Origin: Burkholderia sp. PAMC 26561
Lineage (GTDB): Bacteria; Pseudomonadota; Gammaproteobacteria; Burkholderiales; Burkholderiaceae
Reading direction: 5' to 3'
Assembly: GCF_001557535.2 (NCBI RefSeq)
Contig: NZ_CP014307.1
Location: 682,001-746,000 of the forward strand
Length of the DNA stretch: 64,000 nucleotides
Under the pieces are notes generated by a model that saw only the letters and a list, made by a program, of their open reading frames with translations, was not told where the DNA came from and ran no database searches. The translations under genes and the position numbers were made by a program. Below are positions 54,590 to 61,932 of the stretch, one piece after another. Within the stretch, counting starts at the first letter, position 1. Each line of letters opens with the position of its first letter.

Positions 54590-55156
54590 TCACGGAATCA
54601 ATCCGGCGGCGCGGTAGGCCGCTACCGCCTGATCAAATAACGCGATGTTTCCCCGGCCTCTAGCGACAAGCTGAGCGCCCTCGATCGCTGCGTATATCGC
54701 AAGCGCCTGATGCTGAATCGCCTCTTTGCTCGCCTTGGTTTTCCTGCGGGACAGTACTTCGGCAAGCCATGCGACATTGACACTGATGAAGCGATTCACT
54801 TCCGCGCGCACCTCGTCGGGCAAGTCGTCATGCTCCGCAGACATCAGTCCGACAAGGCACATCCGGTTCTCGTTCACTAACGCTGCCCGGAATATCCCCG
54901 CATAAGCGTCGATGCACGCGCGCACCGTCCCGGACGACGCGAGTATTTGCTCGAACGCGGCGACGCCGTCTTCCGTATAACGCTGCGCAAGCGCTGCGCC
55001 AAGATCGCCTTTCGTCGGAAAGTGATGATGGATGCTCGCGCTGGACACACCGACTTCCTTGCCGATTTCCCGAAAACTCAACGCGTTGTAGCCATTGCTC
55101 TGTACCATGAGACGGCCCACGCTCATTATTTTTTCCCGCGTGTCAGTGTTGGCCAT
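54590..55156 (-). CDS. TetR-family regulator of the glutathione transferase gene
   Basis: A 188-residue repressor with the helix-turn-helix SFREIGKEVGVSSASIHHHF (about 27-46). The C-terminal ligand domain begins RACIDAYAGIFRAALV and is typical of the YxaF/LmrA-like group. The ATG at 55156 is preferred; another lies three codons upstream. It is divergent from the GST gene, and operator-like palindromes fill the spacer. The inducer is likely an electrophile or hydrophobic toxin handled by the GST. Confidence 0.92.
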   Translation of the reverse strand: MANTDTREKIMSVGRLMVQSNGYNALSFREIGKEVGVSSASIHHHFPTKGDLGAALAQRYTEDGVAAFEQILASSGTVRACIDAYAGIFRAALVNENRMCLVGLMSAEHDDLPDEVRAEVNRFISVNVAWLAEVLSRRKTKASKEAIQHQALAIYAAIEGAQLVARGRGNIALFDQAVAAYRAAGLIP

Positions 55157-55191
55157 GAGGAACATTCTCTACTTGTAATCAAGCTTAATTA

Positions 55192-55209
55192 TATCTCTAC
55201 CGATAGATA
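55192..55209. promoter_or_regulatory. TetR operator copy 1 (diverged)
   Basis: TATCTCTAC-CGATAGATA has one perfect half-site and one changed half of the palindrome seen twice more nearby, close to the TetR start. Confidence 0.6.
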
Positions 55210-55226
55210 ACTCGAGCTGACCCCTT

Positions 55227-55240
55227 ATCTATCGATAGAT
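55227..55240. promoter_or_regulatory. TetR operator copy 2
   Basis: ATCTATCGATAGAT is a perfect 14-bp palindrome, directly upstream of the GST promoter -35 element. Confidence 0.8.
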
Positions 55241-55245
55241 TGTTG

Positions 55246-55274
55246 TTGACAGCGCGGTCGCGACGACCTAATCT
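55246..55274 (+). promoter_or_regulatory. Likely promoter of the GST gene
   Basis: TTGACA (55246-55251) is followed at 17-bp spacing by TAATCT (55269-55274). The -35 is consensus and the -10 weak. Operator copies flank both ends. Confidence 0.6.
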
Positions 55275-55290
55275 TCGCTCCACACTTAAC

Positions 55291-55300
55291 CTATCGATAG
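55291..55300. promoter_or_regulatory. TetR operator copy 3
   Basis: CTATCGATAG is a perfect 10-bp palindrome with partly matching flanks (CTTAAC before, ATAAGG after), lying downstream of the -10 and ending just before the GST ribosome binding site, where a bound repressor would block transcription. Confidence 0.75.
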
Positions 55301-55314
55301 ATAAGGAAACGATC

Positions 55315-55968
55315 ATGAAAATTTACGACACCCCCGGCTTCCCTAATCCGGCACGCATTCGCATCGTCTTGGCCGAAAAAGGACTGGACCCGCAGATTGA
55401 GTTCGTCAAAGTGGATCTGTTTGCCGCCGAGCACAAGCAGGACGCCTTCCTCGCCATCAATCCGACGGGTACAGTTCCCGTACTCGAACTGGACGACGGC
55501 ACATTCATCTCGGAAGGCGTTGCGATCACCGAGTATCTGGACAATCTGGACGGCAACCCTACGCTTACCGGAAAGACACCCAAGCAGAAAGCAGTGATTC
55601 ACATGATGCAAAAGCGTGCGGATGATCAGTTGATCGATGCCATCGGCATTTACTTTCATCATGCAACGCCGGGGCTCGGCGATCGCTTGCTGGCTTATAA
55701 AAGCCCCGAGTGGGCGCACCGCAAAGAATGGGGCGAGCGCCATCTCGACAAGTTCGTGCGCGGCATGCGCTACTTCGACAGCGTGCTGAAAACACAGCCC
55801 TACATAGCGGGCGATGAATTTTCAATGGCCGATATCACCGCCTACGCGGCACTTTTACACGCCGGTTTTGCAAGCGTGGCCATTCCGGATGATTGCACCG
55901 CACTCTCGGCGTGGCAGGCGAAAATCTCGGAGCGGCCCAGCGTCAAGGATCGCAGCGGGCAAGCGTAA
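55315..55968 (+). CDS. Glutathione S-transferase
   Basis: A 217-residue GST. The N-terminal thioredoxin-like domain has PGFPNPARIRIVLAEKG and the cis-proline loop INPTGTVPVLEL, followed by SEGVAITEYLD that binds the gamma-glutamyl part; the C-terminal helical domain includes YIAGDEFSMADITAYAALL, with the usual N-capping Asp. The start is behind AAGGAAACGATC. Conjugation of glutathione to electrophiles is the expected role; the divergent TetR regulator points to induction by toxic compounds. It ends with its own terminator. Confidence 0.94.
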   Translation: MKIYDTPGFPNPARIRIVLAEKGLDPQIEFVKVDLFAAEHKQDAFLAINPTGTVPVLELDDGTFISEGVAITEYLDNLDGNPTLTGKTPKQKAVIHMMQKRADDQLIDAIGIYFHHATPGLGDRLLAYKSPEWAHRKEWGERHLDKFVRGMRYFDSVLKTQPYIAGDEFSMADITAYAALLHAGFASVAIPDDCTALSAWQAKISERPSVKDRSGQA

Positions 55969-55999
55969 ATTTCCGGCTTGAACTGTTCGGCGGTTTATC

Positions 56000-56042
56000 T
56001 CTCCGATCGATTCGCACTGGATCTATCGGAGATTTTGTTTTT
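56000..56042 (+). terminator. Rho-independent terminator of the GST gene
   Basis: TCTCCGAT (56000-56007) pairs with ATCGGAGA (56025-56032) around a 17-base loop and is followed by TTTTGTTTTT, 31 bases after the GST stop codon. Confidence 0.82.
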
Positions 56043-56075
56043 GAAATTGCTGCGGTGCGAACCGGATATCCACGA

Positions 56076-56384
56076 CTAAGCGACCTGCAGCACGTTGATC
56101 GCTCGCTTGGCAACAAACGACCCCGTGTTGCGACCGTACTCCGCCATATGGGCAGACGCGGCGTGAGCCTTGAGCGCGTCAATACTTTCCCAGCGTTCGA
56201 TGACCAAGAAAGTATCGTCCCCCAGAGGGGTCTGGATTGCCCCGGCACCAGGTACATCGATCACGGCCTCATAACTGATACATCCTTCTTCTGCCAGGAC
56301 AGCCGGCTGGTTCTTGCTGAACAACGCAAGAATGTCGGCGCGTTGACCGGGGTTCGCGGTGATGGTGGCAATGACGTGGATCAT
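56076..56384 (-). CDS. Antibiotic biosynthesis monooxygenase-family (YgiN-like) protein
   Basis: A 102-residue ABM-fold protein. The pattern IHVIATITANPGQRADIL, then CISYEAVIDVP, then FLVIERWESIDALKAHAASAHM with the late His-x-x-x-His is typical of quinol monooxygenases and related dimers of the alpha-beta ferredoxin-like fold. RBS GGAGAAGATTGG. It converges with the GST gene and may handle quinones or electrophile products, but the substrate is unknown. Confidence 0.85.
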   Translation of the reverse strand: MIHVIATITANPGQRADILALFSKNQPAVLAEEGCISYEAVIDVPGAGAIQTPLGDDTFLVIERWESIDALKAHAASAHMAEYGRNTGSFVAKRAINVLQVA

Positions 56385-56464
56385 CCAATCTTCTCCGAAT
56401 TAAATTAGGGCAAGCGCTGAATGATAATCCGGATCTCGCGCATGCATTCACCTATGCCCGGCGG

Positions 56465-57115
56465 CTAGTCCTTCGGTAAGCTCCGCAAGATCGCCCTGAC
56501 CGGGCTTGCGTCGAGCGTGTTCAGCTTCAACGGCAGCGCGATCAACTCATAGGTGCCATTGGGAACATCATCGAGGATCAGACCTTCGAGGATCGCCATC
56601 TTGTGCGCGCGCACGCGGTGATGCGCGTCCATTGTCTTCGACTCTTGCGGATCGAGCGACGGGGTATCGACTCCTATCAGCCTCACGCCACGCTCAGCGA
56701 GCCAGTCGATCGCATCGGCCGAGATGGCGGCGAACTCGCTGTCCCATTCAGCCGTCGGCGCCTTTGCATAGGTCCGGATCAGTACACGTGGAGCGAGTTG
56801 CAACTGCGCGCTACGCAATGCCGATTCGATCTCTTCGACACTGACATGCGAACCCCGTGGCTTGATCGCAAGGACCAGACACTCTCCCAGATACACATCC
56901 AGACCGACTGCGCCAATGGCGGCGCCGTCCTGGTCATAGTGCAACGGCGCATCGGCGTGTGTGGCGGTGTGAGGCGAGAGCGTCATGCGTCCGACATTCA
57001 CGGGTGAACCTGCCTCCATCTTCCAGACTCGTTCGAGCGTGACAGGTGTATCGCCAGGCCAGACAGGCGTGTTCGAATCGATGGAAGCGCTGATGTCGAA
57101 AAGTCGTTGAGGCAT
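56465..57115 (-). CDS. kynB: Kynurenine formamidase
   Basis: Hydrolyses N-formylkynurenine in tryptophan breakdown. The 216-residue cyclase-family protein has the zinc and catalytic motif H49-TAT-H53-A-D55 (in [14 protein letters not shown]), the N-terminal [16 protein letters not shown] and the late [17 protein letters not shown]. In most Burkholderiaceae kynB lies with kynA and kynU; here neither is adjacent. The start is weakly supported by GGATAAAACTC. A cyclase of another hydrolytic role is possible but less likely given these motifs. Confidence 0.86.
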   Translation of the reverse strand: MPQRLFDISASIDSNTPVWPGDTPVTLERVWKMEAGSPVNVGRMTLSPHTATHADAPLHYDQDGAAIGAVGLDVYLGECLVLAIKPRGSHVSVEEIESALRSAQLQLAPRVLIRTYAKAPTAEWDSEFAAISADAIDWLAERGVRLIGVDTPSLDPQESKTMDAHHRVRAHKMAILEGLILDDVPNGTYELIALPLKLNTLDASPVRAILRSLPKD

Positions 57116-57379
57116 GAGTTTTATCCGTTTGTATTCATGCCAATGTTACGAGAAAGCCGCTGGTGATTGGTGTCAAAGCGAAGGTTGATAAGGAAGTCAC
57201 GTCGAATAAAAATCGGTTTGCGCCAACAAACATACAAAATGATGCTTTTCTAATACGCGCTTCATCTTAGTGCGATTGAATGCCTTGCTCTGGTGCATAA
57301 GTACATGTGGTTTACTACAGCCGCTTTGTGTTGCTACACTTGATTCACTCGTGGCCGCTTCACTGGAGAGTTCGACATC

Positions 57380-57664
57380 ATGTCTTACATCAGCGTCGAG
57401 ATCAGGGCCTACGATGAAACACGCAAAGTGATCACCGTTGCGTTCAGCGAGAAGTGGCCCGTGGCATTGTCGTCAGCAGTGATCGCCGAGCTGACGCTCG
57501 AAGATTGCGACACCATCGGCCGTGATGGCGAACTCGAGCACTCCGGTTTGACCGAAGATGAAGCATGCGTCTTGCGCATGTTGTTCGAGGATGAAGGCAC
57601 AATCGAAGATTGCCTGACCGATCCAAGGAGACTGATCGGGCTCGTGAACGAGATGGATGAATGA
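57380..57664 (+). CDS. Small acidic protein of unknown function
   Basis: I do not recognise it. The 94-residue protein has a short beta-rich N terminus (ISVEIRAYDETRKVITVAF) and a strongly acidic C-terminal half (EDEGTIEDC, NEMDE), with two cysteines (C43 in LEDCDT, C78 in IEDCLT) plus one in DEACVL. RBS CTGGAGAGTTCGAC is strong, so it is expressed. It is followed by a GyrI-like gene on the same strand, so the two may share a transcript. Confidence 0.7.
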   Translation: MSYISVEIRAYDETRKVITVAFSEKWPVALSSAVIAELTLEDCDTIGRDGELEHSGLTEDEACVLRMLFEDEGTIEDCLTDPRRLIGLVNEMDE

Positions 57665-57716
57665 ATTCATAAGAACGATGAGATAGCCGTGCATACGCTC
57701 GGCACGAGACAATCAA

Positions 57717-58187
57717 ATGACAACATACGATGTCGTTGTTCGCGACATTCCAGCAATGACCGTAGTTTCCGTCGATCACACCGGACCTTATATCCAGATC
57801 AGCCAGGCGTTTGATTCGCTCGTCGGCTGGCTTGCAGGCCATGACCTGCTGTCGCCGGAGATCCGCATGGCGCGAATCTATTACGATAATCCGAAAGTCG
57901 TTCCGGAATCCGAACTAAGATCCAAGGCATGTGCAGTGCTGCCGCGCGAAGTCGAAGTTTCTCCGCCCGTAGGTTTGACGCAGATACGCGGCGGCCAATA
58001 CGCGGTGCTGCTTCACAAGGGACCATATAGCGAGATGCATGCGGCATATGAGTGGCTGTACGGACCCTGGCTTACAGGGTCAGGACGCGAAGCCGCCGAT
58101 GCCCCTTCGTTCGAAGTGTATCTGAACAGTCCGAAAGATACGGCGCCCGCTGATTGGCTCACGGAGATTTGCGTGCCGCTGCTTTAG
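57717..58187 (+). CDS. GyrI/SbmC-like small-molecule-binding protein
   Basis: A 156-residue single-domain protein of the AraC effector-binding (GyrI-like) superfamily. The fold repeats are suggested by YDVVVRDIPAMTVVSVDHTGPY and by GQYAVLLHKGPYSEMHAAYEWLYGPW. SbmC/GyrI members block gyrase toxins or bind hydrophobic compounds. The stop overlaps the convergent LysR gene by four bases. The ligand and any target are unknown. Confidence 0.82.
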   Translation: MTTYDVVVRDIPAMTVVSVDHTGPYIQISQAFDSLVGWLAGHDLLSPEIRMARIYYDNPKVVPESELRSKACAVLPREVEVSPPVGLTQIRGGQYAVLLHKGPYSEMHAAYEWLYGPWLTGSGREAADAPSFEVYLNSPKDTAPADWLTEICVPLL

Positions 58188-59098
58188 GCATCCTTGCGCA
58201 AGGCAAGTATAAGGAAATCGATAAACGCTTTTACACGCGCCGTGGTCTGCAAGTGCTGCGGAATAACCGCATAGATGTCCGCGCCGGGCGTGCGATATTC
58301 CGGCAGCACATGCACGAGCCTGCCATCGTGCAGATAGTCCGCTATATCCCACTCCGCACGCAGCAAAATGCCGTGCCCTTCCAGCGCCCATTTCACCGCG
58401 ATCTCGCCATCGTTGGTTGTCAGGTTGCCACGCACGCGGACACTCTCGGTCTTCTCGGCGGCACCGTGTCCGCTGATCAGGCGCCAGATACCGTAGCCAT
58501 CGTCGCCCTGGCGTATGCCGATGCAATTGTGCTGGACCAGATCGTCAGGCGTTTGCGGAATCGGACGGTCCGCAAAATAAGCAGGCGCCGCGCACAACAA
58601 CCGGCGATTGGGCGCAACCTGTCGGGCGATGACACGCGCGTCGGGCGGCTCGCCAAAGCGCACGCATACATCGAAGGCATTTTCGCTAAGCGCCGGCGGA
58701 TCAACCGATAACTGCAACTGGACATCGACCTCTGGATAGGCACGTACGAATCGCGAGATTGCCGGCGCGATATGACTTCTGCCAAAACCCAGCGTTGCAT
58801 TCACACGCAGTAGCCCGGTTGGCGCAGCGGAAGCGCCACCGAGCAATTGCGCAAGCTCATCCATTTCGGTCAGGATGCGGCGCGCCCGCGACACGTAAAT
58901 CTCGCCTTCGGGCGTCAGGCTCATGCGCCGCGTGGTGCGGCTCACCAACGCAACGCCAGCTCGGGTTTCCATTTGCGCGAGATGTTTGCTTACCGCCGCC
59001 GTACTCAATCCTAACTCGCGGGCTGCCGCCGTCAGGCTGCCGCTGCCCGCGAGTATCGAAAAAAAGCTTAAGTCTTCTGCCTGGATTGGAGAGGTCAT
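58184..59098 (-). CDS. LysR regulator of the D-malate/tartrate dehydrogenase gene (DmlR-like)
   Basis: A 304-residue LysR regulator with the helix-turn-helix SLTAAARELGLSTAAVSKHL (about 21-40) and the domain start PTGLLRVNATLGFGR. It is divergent from the dehydrogenase, the same arrangement as E. coli dmlR and dmlA. The spacer contains an 8-bp perfect inverted repeat that could be its binding site. It probably responds to malate or tartrate. Confidence 0.9.
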   Translation of the reverse strand: MTSPIQAEDLSFFSILAGSGSLTAAARELGLSTAAVSKHLAQMETRAGVALVSRTTRRMSLTPEGEIYVSRARRILTEMDELAQLLGGASAAPTGLLRVNATLGFGRSHIAPAISRFVRAYPEVDVQLQLSVDPPALSENAFDVCVRFGEPPDARVIARQVAPNRRLLCAAPAYFADRPIPQTPDDLVQHNCIGIRQGDDGYGIWRLISGHGAAEKTESVRVRGNLTTNDGEIAVKWALEGHGILLRAEWDIADYLHDGRLVHVLPEYRTPGADIYAVIPQHLQTTARVKAFIDFLILALRKDA

Positions 59099-59139
59099 CG
59101 TTATTCCGCATCACTTGGCAAACCGCGAGAAGAAAAGGA

Positions 59140-59160
59140 TTCTTAACTTCAGGTTAAGAA
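59140..59160. promoter_or_regulatory. Putative LysR binding palindrome between dmlR-like and dmlA-like genes
   Basis: TTCTTAAC-TTCAG-GTTAAGAA is a perfect 8-bp inverted repeat with a 5-base centre in the divergent spacer. The dyad and location suit a LysR recognition site. Confidence 0.65.
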
Positions 59161-59239
59161 CGATTTAAGTCTAGCAGCGTTTAGCACGCGCTTTTGCGCT
59201 TTAGGATGCGTTAGACGTTTAATCCGCCAAGAGATGAAT

Positions 59240-60334
59240 ATGAAGAATTACCGTATCGCGACCATTCCCGGAGACGGAATTGGCAAGGAAGTCGTCCCGG
59301 CCGGGCAAGAAGTCCTTGAAGCGCTAGCCGCGCGTACTAACGGATTCAAATTTGAATTCGAGAACTTCGGCTGGGGCGGGGATTACTATCGGGCACATGG
59401 CGTGATGATGCCGCCCAATGGCCTCGATGCACTTCGCGACAAGGACGCGATTCTTTTCGGTTCAGCCGGAGACCCAGACATACCCGACCACGTCACGCTG
59501 TGGGGTTTGCGTCTGAAAATTTGCCAGGGCTTCGATCAATATGCCAACGTGCGTCCAACGCGCATTCTTGCCGGTATCGATGCCCCGCTCAAACGCTGCG
59601 GGCCGAATGACCTTGACTGGGTGATCGTCAGGGAAAATTCCGAGGGCGAATATGCAGGGATTGGGGGACGTGCGCATCAGGGTCATCCAATAGAAGTAGC
59701 CACCGACGTTTCCATCATGACGCGCGCCGGCGTTGAACGCATTCTGCGTTTCGCGTTCCGCCTGGCAGCGTCACGTCCCCGCAAACTGTTGACCGTCATT
59801 ACCAAGAGCAATGCGCAGCGCCACGCCATGGTGATGTGGGACGAGATCGCGCTGCAAATCTCGAAGGAGTTCCCCGAAGTAACCTGGGACAAGGAACTCG
59901 TGGATGCCGCGACCGCGCGCATGGTCAATCGCCCCGCCACGCTCGATACCATCGTGGCCACCAACCTTCACGCCGATATTCTCAGCGACCTCGCCGCAGC
60001 ACTCGCTGGCAGTCTCGGCATTGCACCGACGGCCAATCTCGATCCAGAACGACGTTACCCGTCCATGTTCGAGCCCATCCATGGCTCCGCGTTCGACATC
60101 ATGGGAATGGGCCTCGCCAATCCGATCGGCACGTTCTGGTCCGTCGTGATGATGCTCGAGCATCTCGGCGAAATGGACGCGGCCCGCACCGTGATGAATG
60201 CAATTGAACGCGTGATGGCCGACCCTGCGCTGCATACCGGTGACCTGGGTGGCAAGGCCACGACGCGCCAGGTGACCGATGCCGTCTGTGCCCTGCTTGC
60301 ATCGCATGAAACGAATGCGCCGCAGACAGCTTGA
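59240..60334 (+). CDS. D-malate / tartrate dehydrogenase
   Basis: A 364-residue decarboxylating dehydrogenase of the isocitrate/isopropylmalate family. The N terminus RIATIPGDGIGKEVVPAG, the substrate-binding VIVRENSEGEYAG, the catalytic-lysine stretch VITKSNAQRH and the C-terminal FEPIHGSAFDIMG are all intact. The pattern matches DmlA/TtuC enzymes that oxidise D-malate or L-tartrate, rather than LeuB. The ATG at 59240 is preferred because AAGAGA lies five bases upstream; another ATG is six bases earlier. It is controlled by the divergent LysR gene. Confidence 0.91.
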   Translation: MKNYRIATIPGDGIGKEVVPAGQEVLEALAARTNGFKFEFENFGWGGDYYRAHGVMMPPNGLDALRDKDAILFGSAGDPDIPDHVTLWGLRLKICQGFDQYANVRPTRILAGIDAPLKRCGPNDLDWVIVRENSEGEYAGIGGRAHQGHPIEVATDVSIMTRAGVERILRFAFRLAASRPRKLLTVITKSNAQRHAMVMWDEIALQISKEFPEVTWDKELVDAATARMVNRPATLDTIVATNLHADILSDLAAALAGSLGIAPTANLDPERRYPSMFEPIHGSAFDIMGMGLANPIGTFWSVVMMLEHLGEMDAARTVMNAIERVMADPALHTGDLGGKATTRQVTDAVCALLASHETNAPQTA

Positions 60335-60484
60335 GCCTGCGGGCGCGTAGGGGTTGACCCCTTGCGCGCAATGATCGCGAGCTCTGTGTAGACTTGATGA
60401 GTCAGGAAAATGACAGCGACCGCGTGCATTCAAACACCTCATGACCGTTCACGGTTTTCGAGGCAAAGTACAAGGAGACACCCA

Positions 60485-61270
60485 ATGTGGTTTGTCGGAA
60501 AAAGCGAATTGCTTTCGCTCATAGAACGTCACTGTCTAGATGAGGTCATGCCTGCATTCAGCGAGCATCGGACCGTGCGAAAAAATACGACGATTTATCG
60601 CCCGGAAGATTCGAGCAATCACGTCTATTTGCTCAAGAGCGGCAGCGTGCGGCTCTTCAGGCTGACCGAGGACGGGCAGGAAATCACGCTGTCGTTCATC
60701 AAGGCAGGCATGTTGTTCGGAGACGGCGACGTGCTCAACGAAGCCAACTATTCGCATCATGCCCAGACGCTTGCGCCAAGCATGCTTTGCTATATCCGCA
60801 AGCCTGACTTCAAGCACCTGCTCGCACGCTATGACGTCATCAACCAATTTGTTTTGAAAAGTCATTACCGCCGGTGGCAGGAAGCGCAGCAGCTCATAGA
60901 GAACCTGTCGCTGCACGATGTCCGCAAGCGGCTCACGAATATCCTCGTGATGTTCGCCAACCAGATCGGCGTGGAATTCGACTATGCCGATGCGGGTGAT
61001 TCGGTGCTCATCGACCTGTCGATTCCGCAGGACAAGCTCGCCGAGTTCATTGGCACATCGCGCGAATCGGTCAACCGGCATTTCAACGATCTCAAGGCCG
61101 ACGGGCTCACCGCCATGCATGAACGCAAGATCGTGCTGACGCCGCTTTTCGTGGCGCGCTATCTGCCGCATAAGGCAACGCCCGCACAACACATTTCGCC
61201 GACGACATTTGCAGCGCCGCCGTCCCCGTTCAGTTCGCAATATGTCAAAGCGCCGCTAGCGCGCGTTTGA
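60485..61270 (+). CDS. Crp/Fnr-family regulator without iron-sulfur cysteines
   Basis: A 261-residue transcription factor. The cNMP-binding barrel (about 20-130: NHVYLLKSGSVRLFRLTEDG, LFGDGDVLNE) is followed by the dimerisation helix and the helix-turn-helix with FIGTSRESVNRHFNDL. The N-terminal cysteine cluster of FNR is missing, so it senses something else. RBS AAGGAGACACCCA decides the ATG; an earlier in-frame ATG adds 25 polar residues. The last 26 bases overlap the convergent racemase-like gene. Confidence 0.9.
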   Translation: MWFVGKSELLSLIERHCLDEVMPAFSEHRTVRKNTTIYRPEDSSNHVYLLKSGSVRLFRLTEDGQEITLSFIKAGMLFGDGDVLNEANYSHHAQTLAPSMLCYIRKPDFKHLLARYDVINQFVLKSHYRRWQEAQQLIENLSLHDVRKRLTNILVMFANQIGVEFDYADAGDSVLIDLSIPQDKLAEFIGTSRESVNRHFNDLKADGLTAMHERKIVLTPLFVARYLPHKATPAQHISPTTFAAPPSPFSSQYVKAPLARV

Positions 61271-61901
61271 CCGCCTCAACGCCGCTGCGCGGACTGGACA
61301 GAACCGGTACGCGCAACGCGCCGAGCGCAGGCACCAGACGCGCCATGGAGACCTGCGCGAGCACCACGACGTCGACCTCGTCGGCAAGCGCCGCGATCGT
61401 CTGCTTGAGGATTTCGTCGTGGCGCGTGCCATCTCCGGCGAGCAACGCCTCGAACGCGCCTTCCGCGATACGCTCGGTCACATCAACAGTACGGCCGAGT
61501 TCCTCCGCCTTGCGCCGGATGAGGCGTACAGTCGGGTCCAGCGTTGTCGATACGGTCGCCACCACGCCGATACGCCGGCCGATTGCGCTGGCTTCTTCGG
61601 CCATCGACTCGTCGATCTTGATTATTGGCGTTCGGATGAACCCCTTAAGCGAATCCGACGCCTCACCCACCGACGAACATGCGTTGAGAATGACGTCCGC
61701 GCCCATCGCCTGCGCGTTCGACATATAGCTATAGATTCGGCTCGCAACTTCCGGCGTCAGATGTCCGGCCGCGCGGACGTCGTTCAGCAAGCTGTCGTCC
61801 ATGATGTTGATGATGCGGGCGCCGGCGATCAGTTCGTTGAGTTGCTCCTTGATCGGCAAGACGGTGACGGGTCCAGTATGGATCACAGCTATCGTAGTCA
61901 T
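61245..61901 (-). CDS. Asp/Glu/hydantoin racemase-family protein with one catalytic cysteine
   Basis: A 218-residue protein of the cofactor-independent racemase fold. The first conserved Cys is present in ILNACSSVGEASD, but the second position, where racemases have L-G-C-T, reads VVLAQVSMARL, and the protein has no other cysteine. Two-base racemisation is therefore unlikely; a single-cysteine member such as a decarboxylase or isomerase (as in arylmalonate decarboxylase) fits better. It sits behind a CUT2 ATPase gene in one operon, so its substrate may be the imported compound. Confidence 0.87.
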   Translation of the reverse strand: MTTIAVIHTGPVTVLPIKEQLNELIAGARIINIMDDSLLNDVRAAGHLTPEVASRIYSYMSNAQAMGADVILNACSSVGEASDSLKGFIRTPIIKIDESMAEEASAIGRRIGVVATVSTTLDPTVRLIRRKAEELGRTVDVTERIAEGAFEALLAGDGTRHDEILKQTIAALADEVDVVVLAQVSMARLVPALGALRVPVLSSPRSGVEAVKRALAAL

Positions 61902-61932
61902 GGCTTTTAATGGTTGGTTCGTTAAGGAAAAT

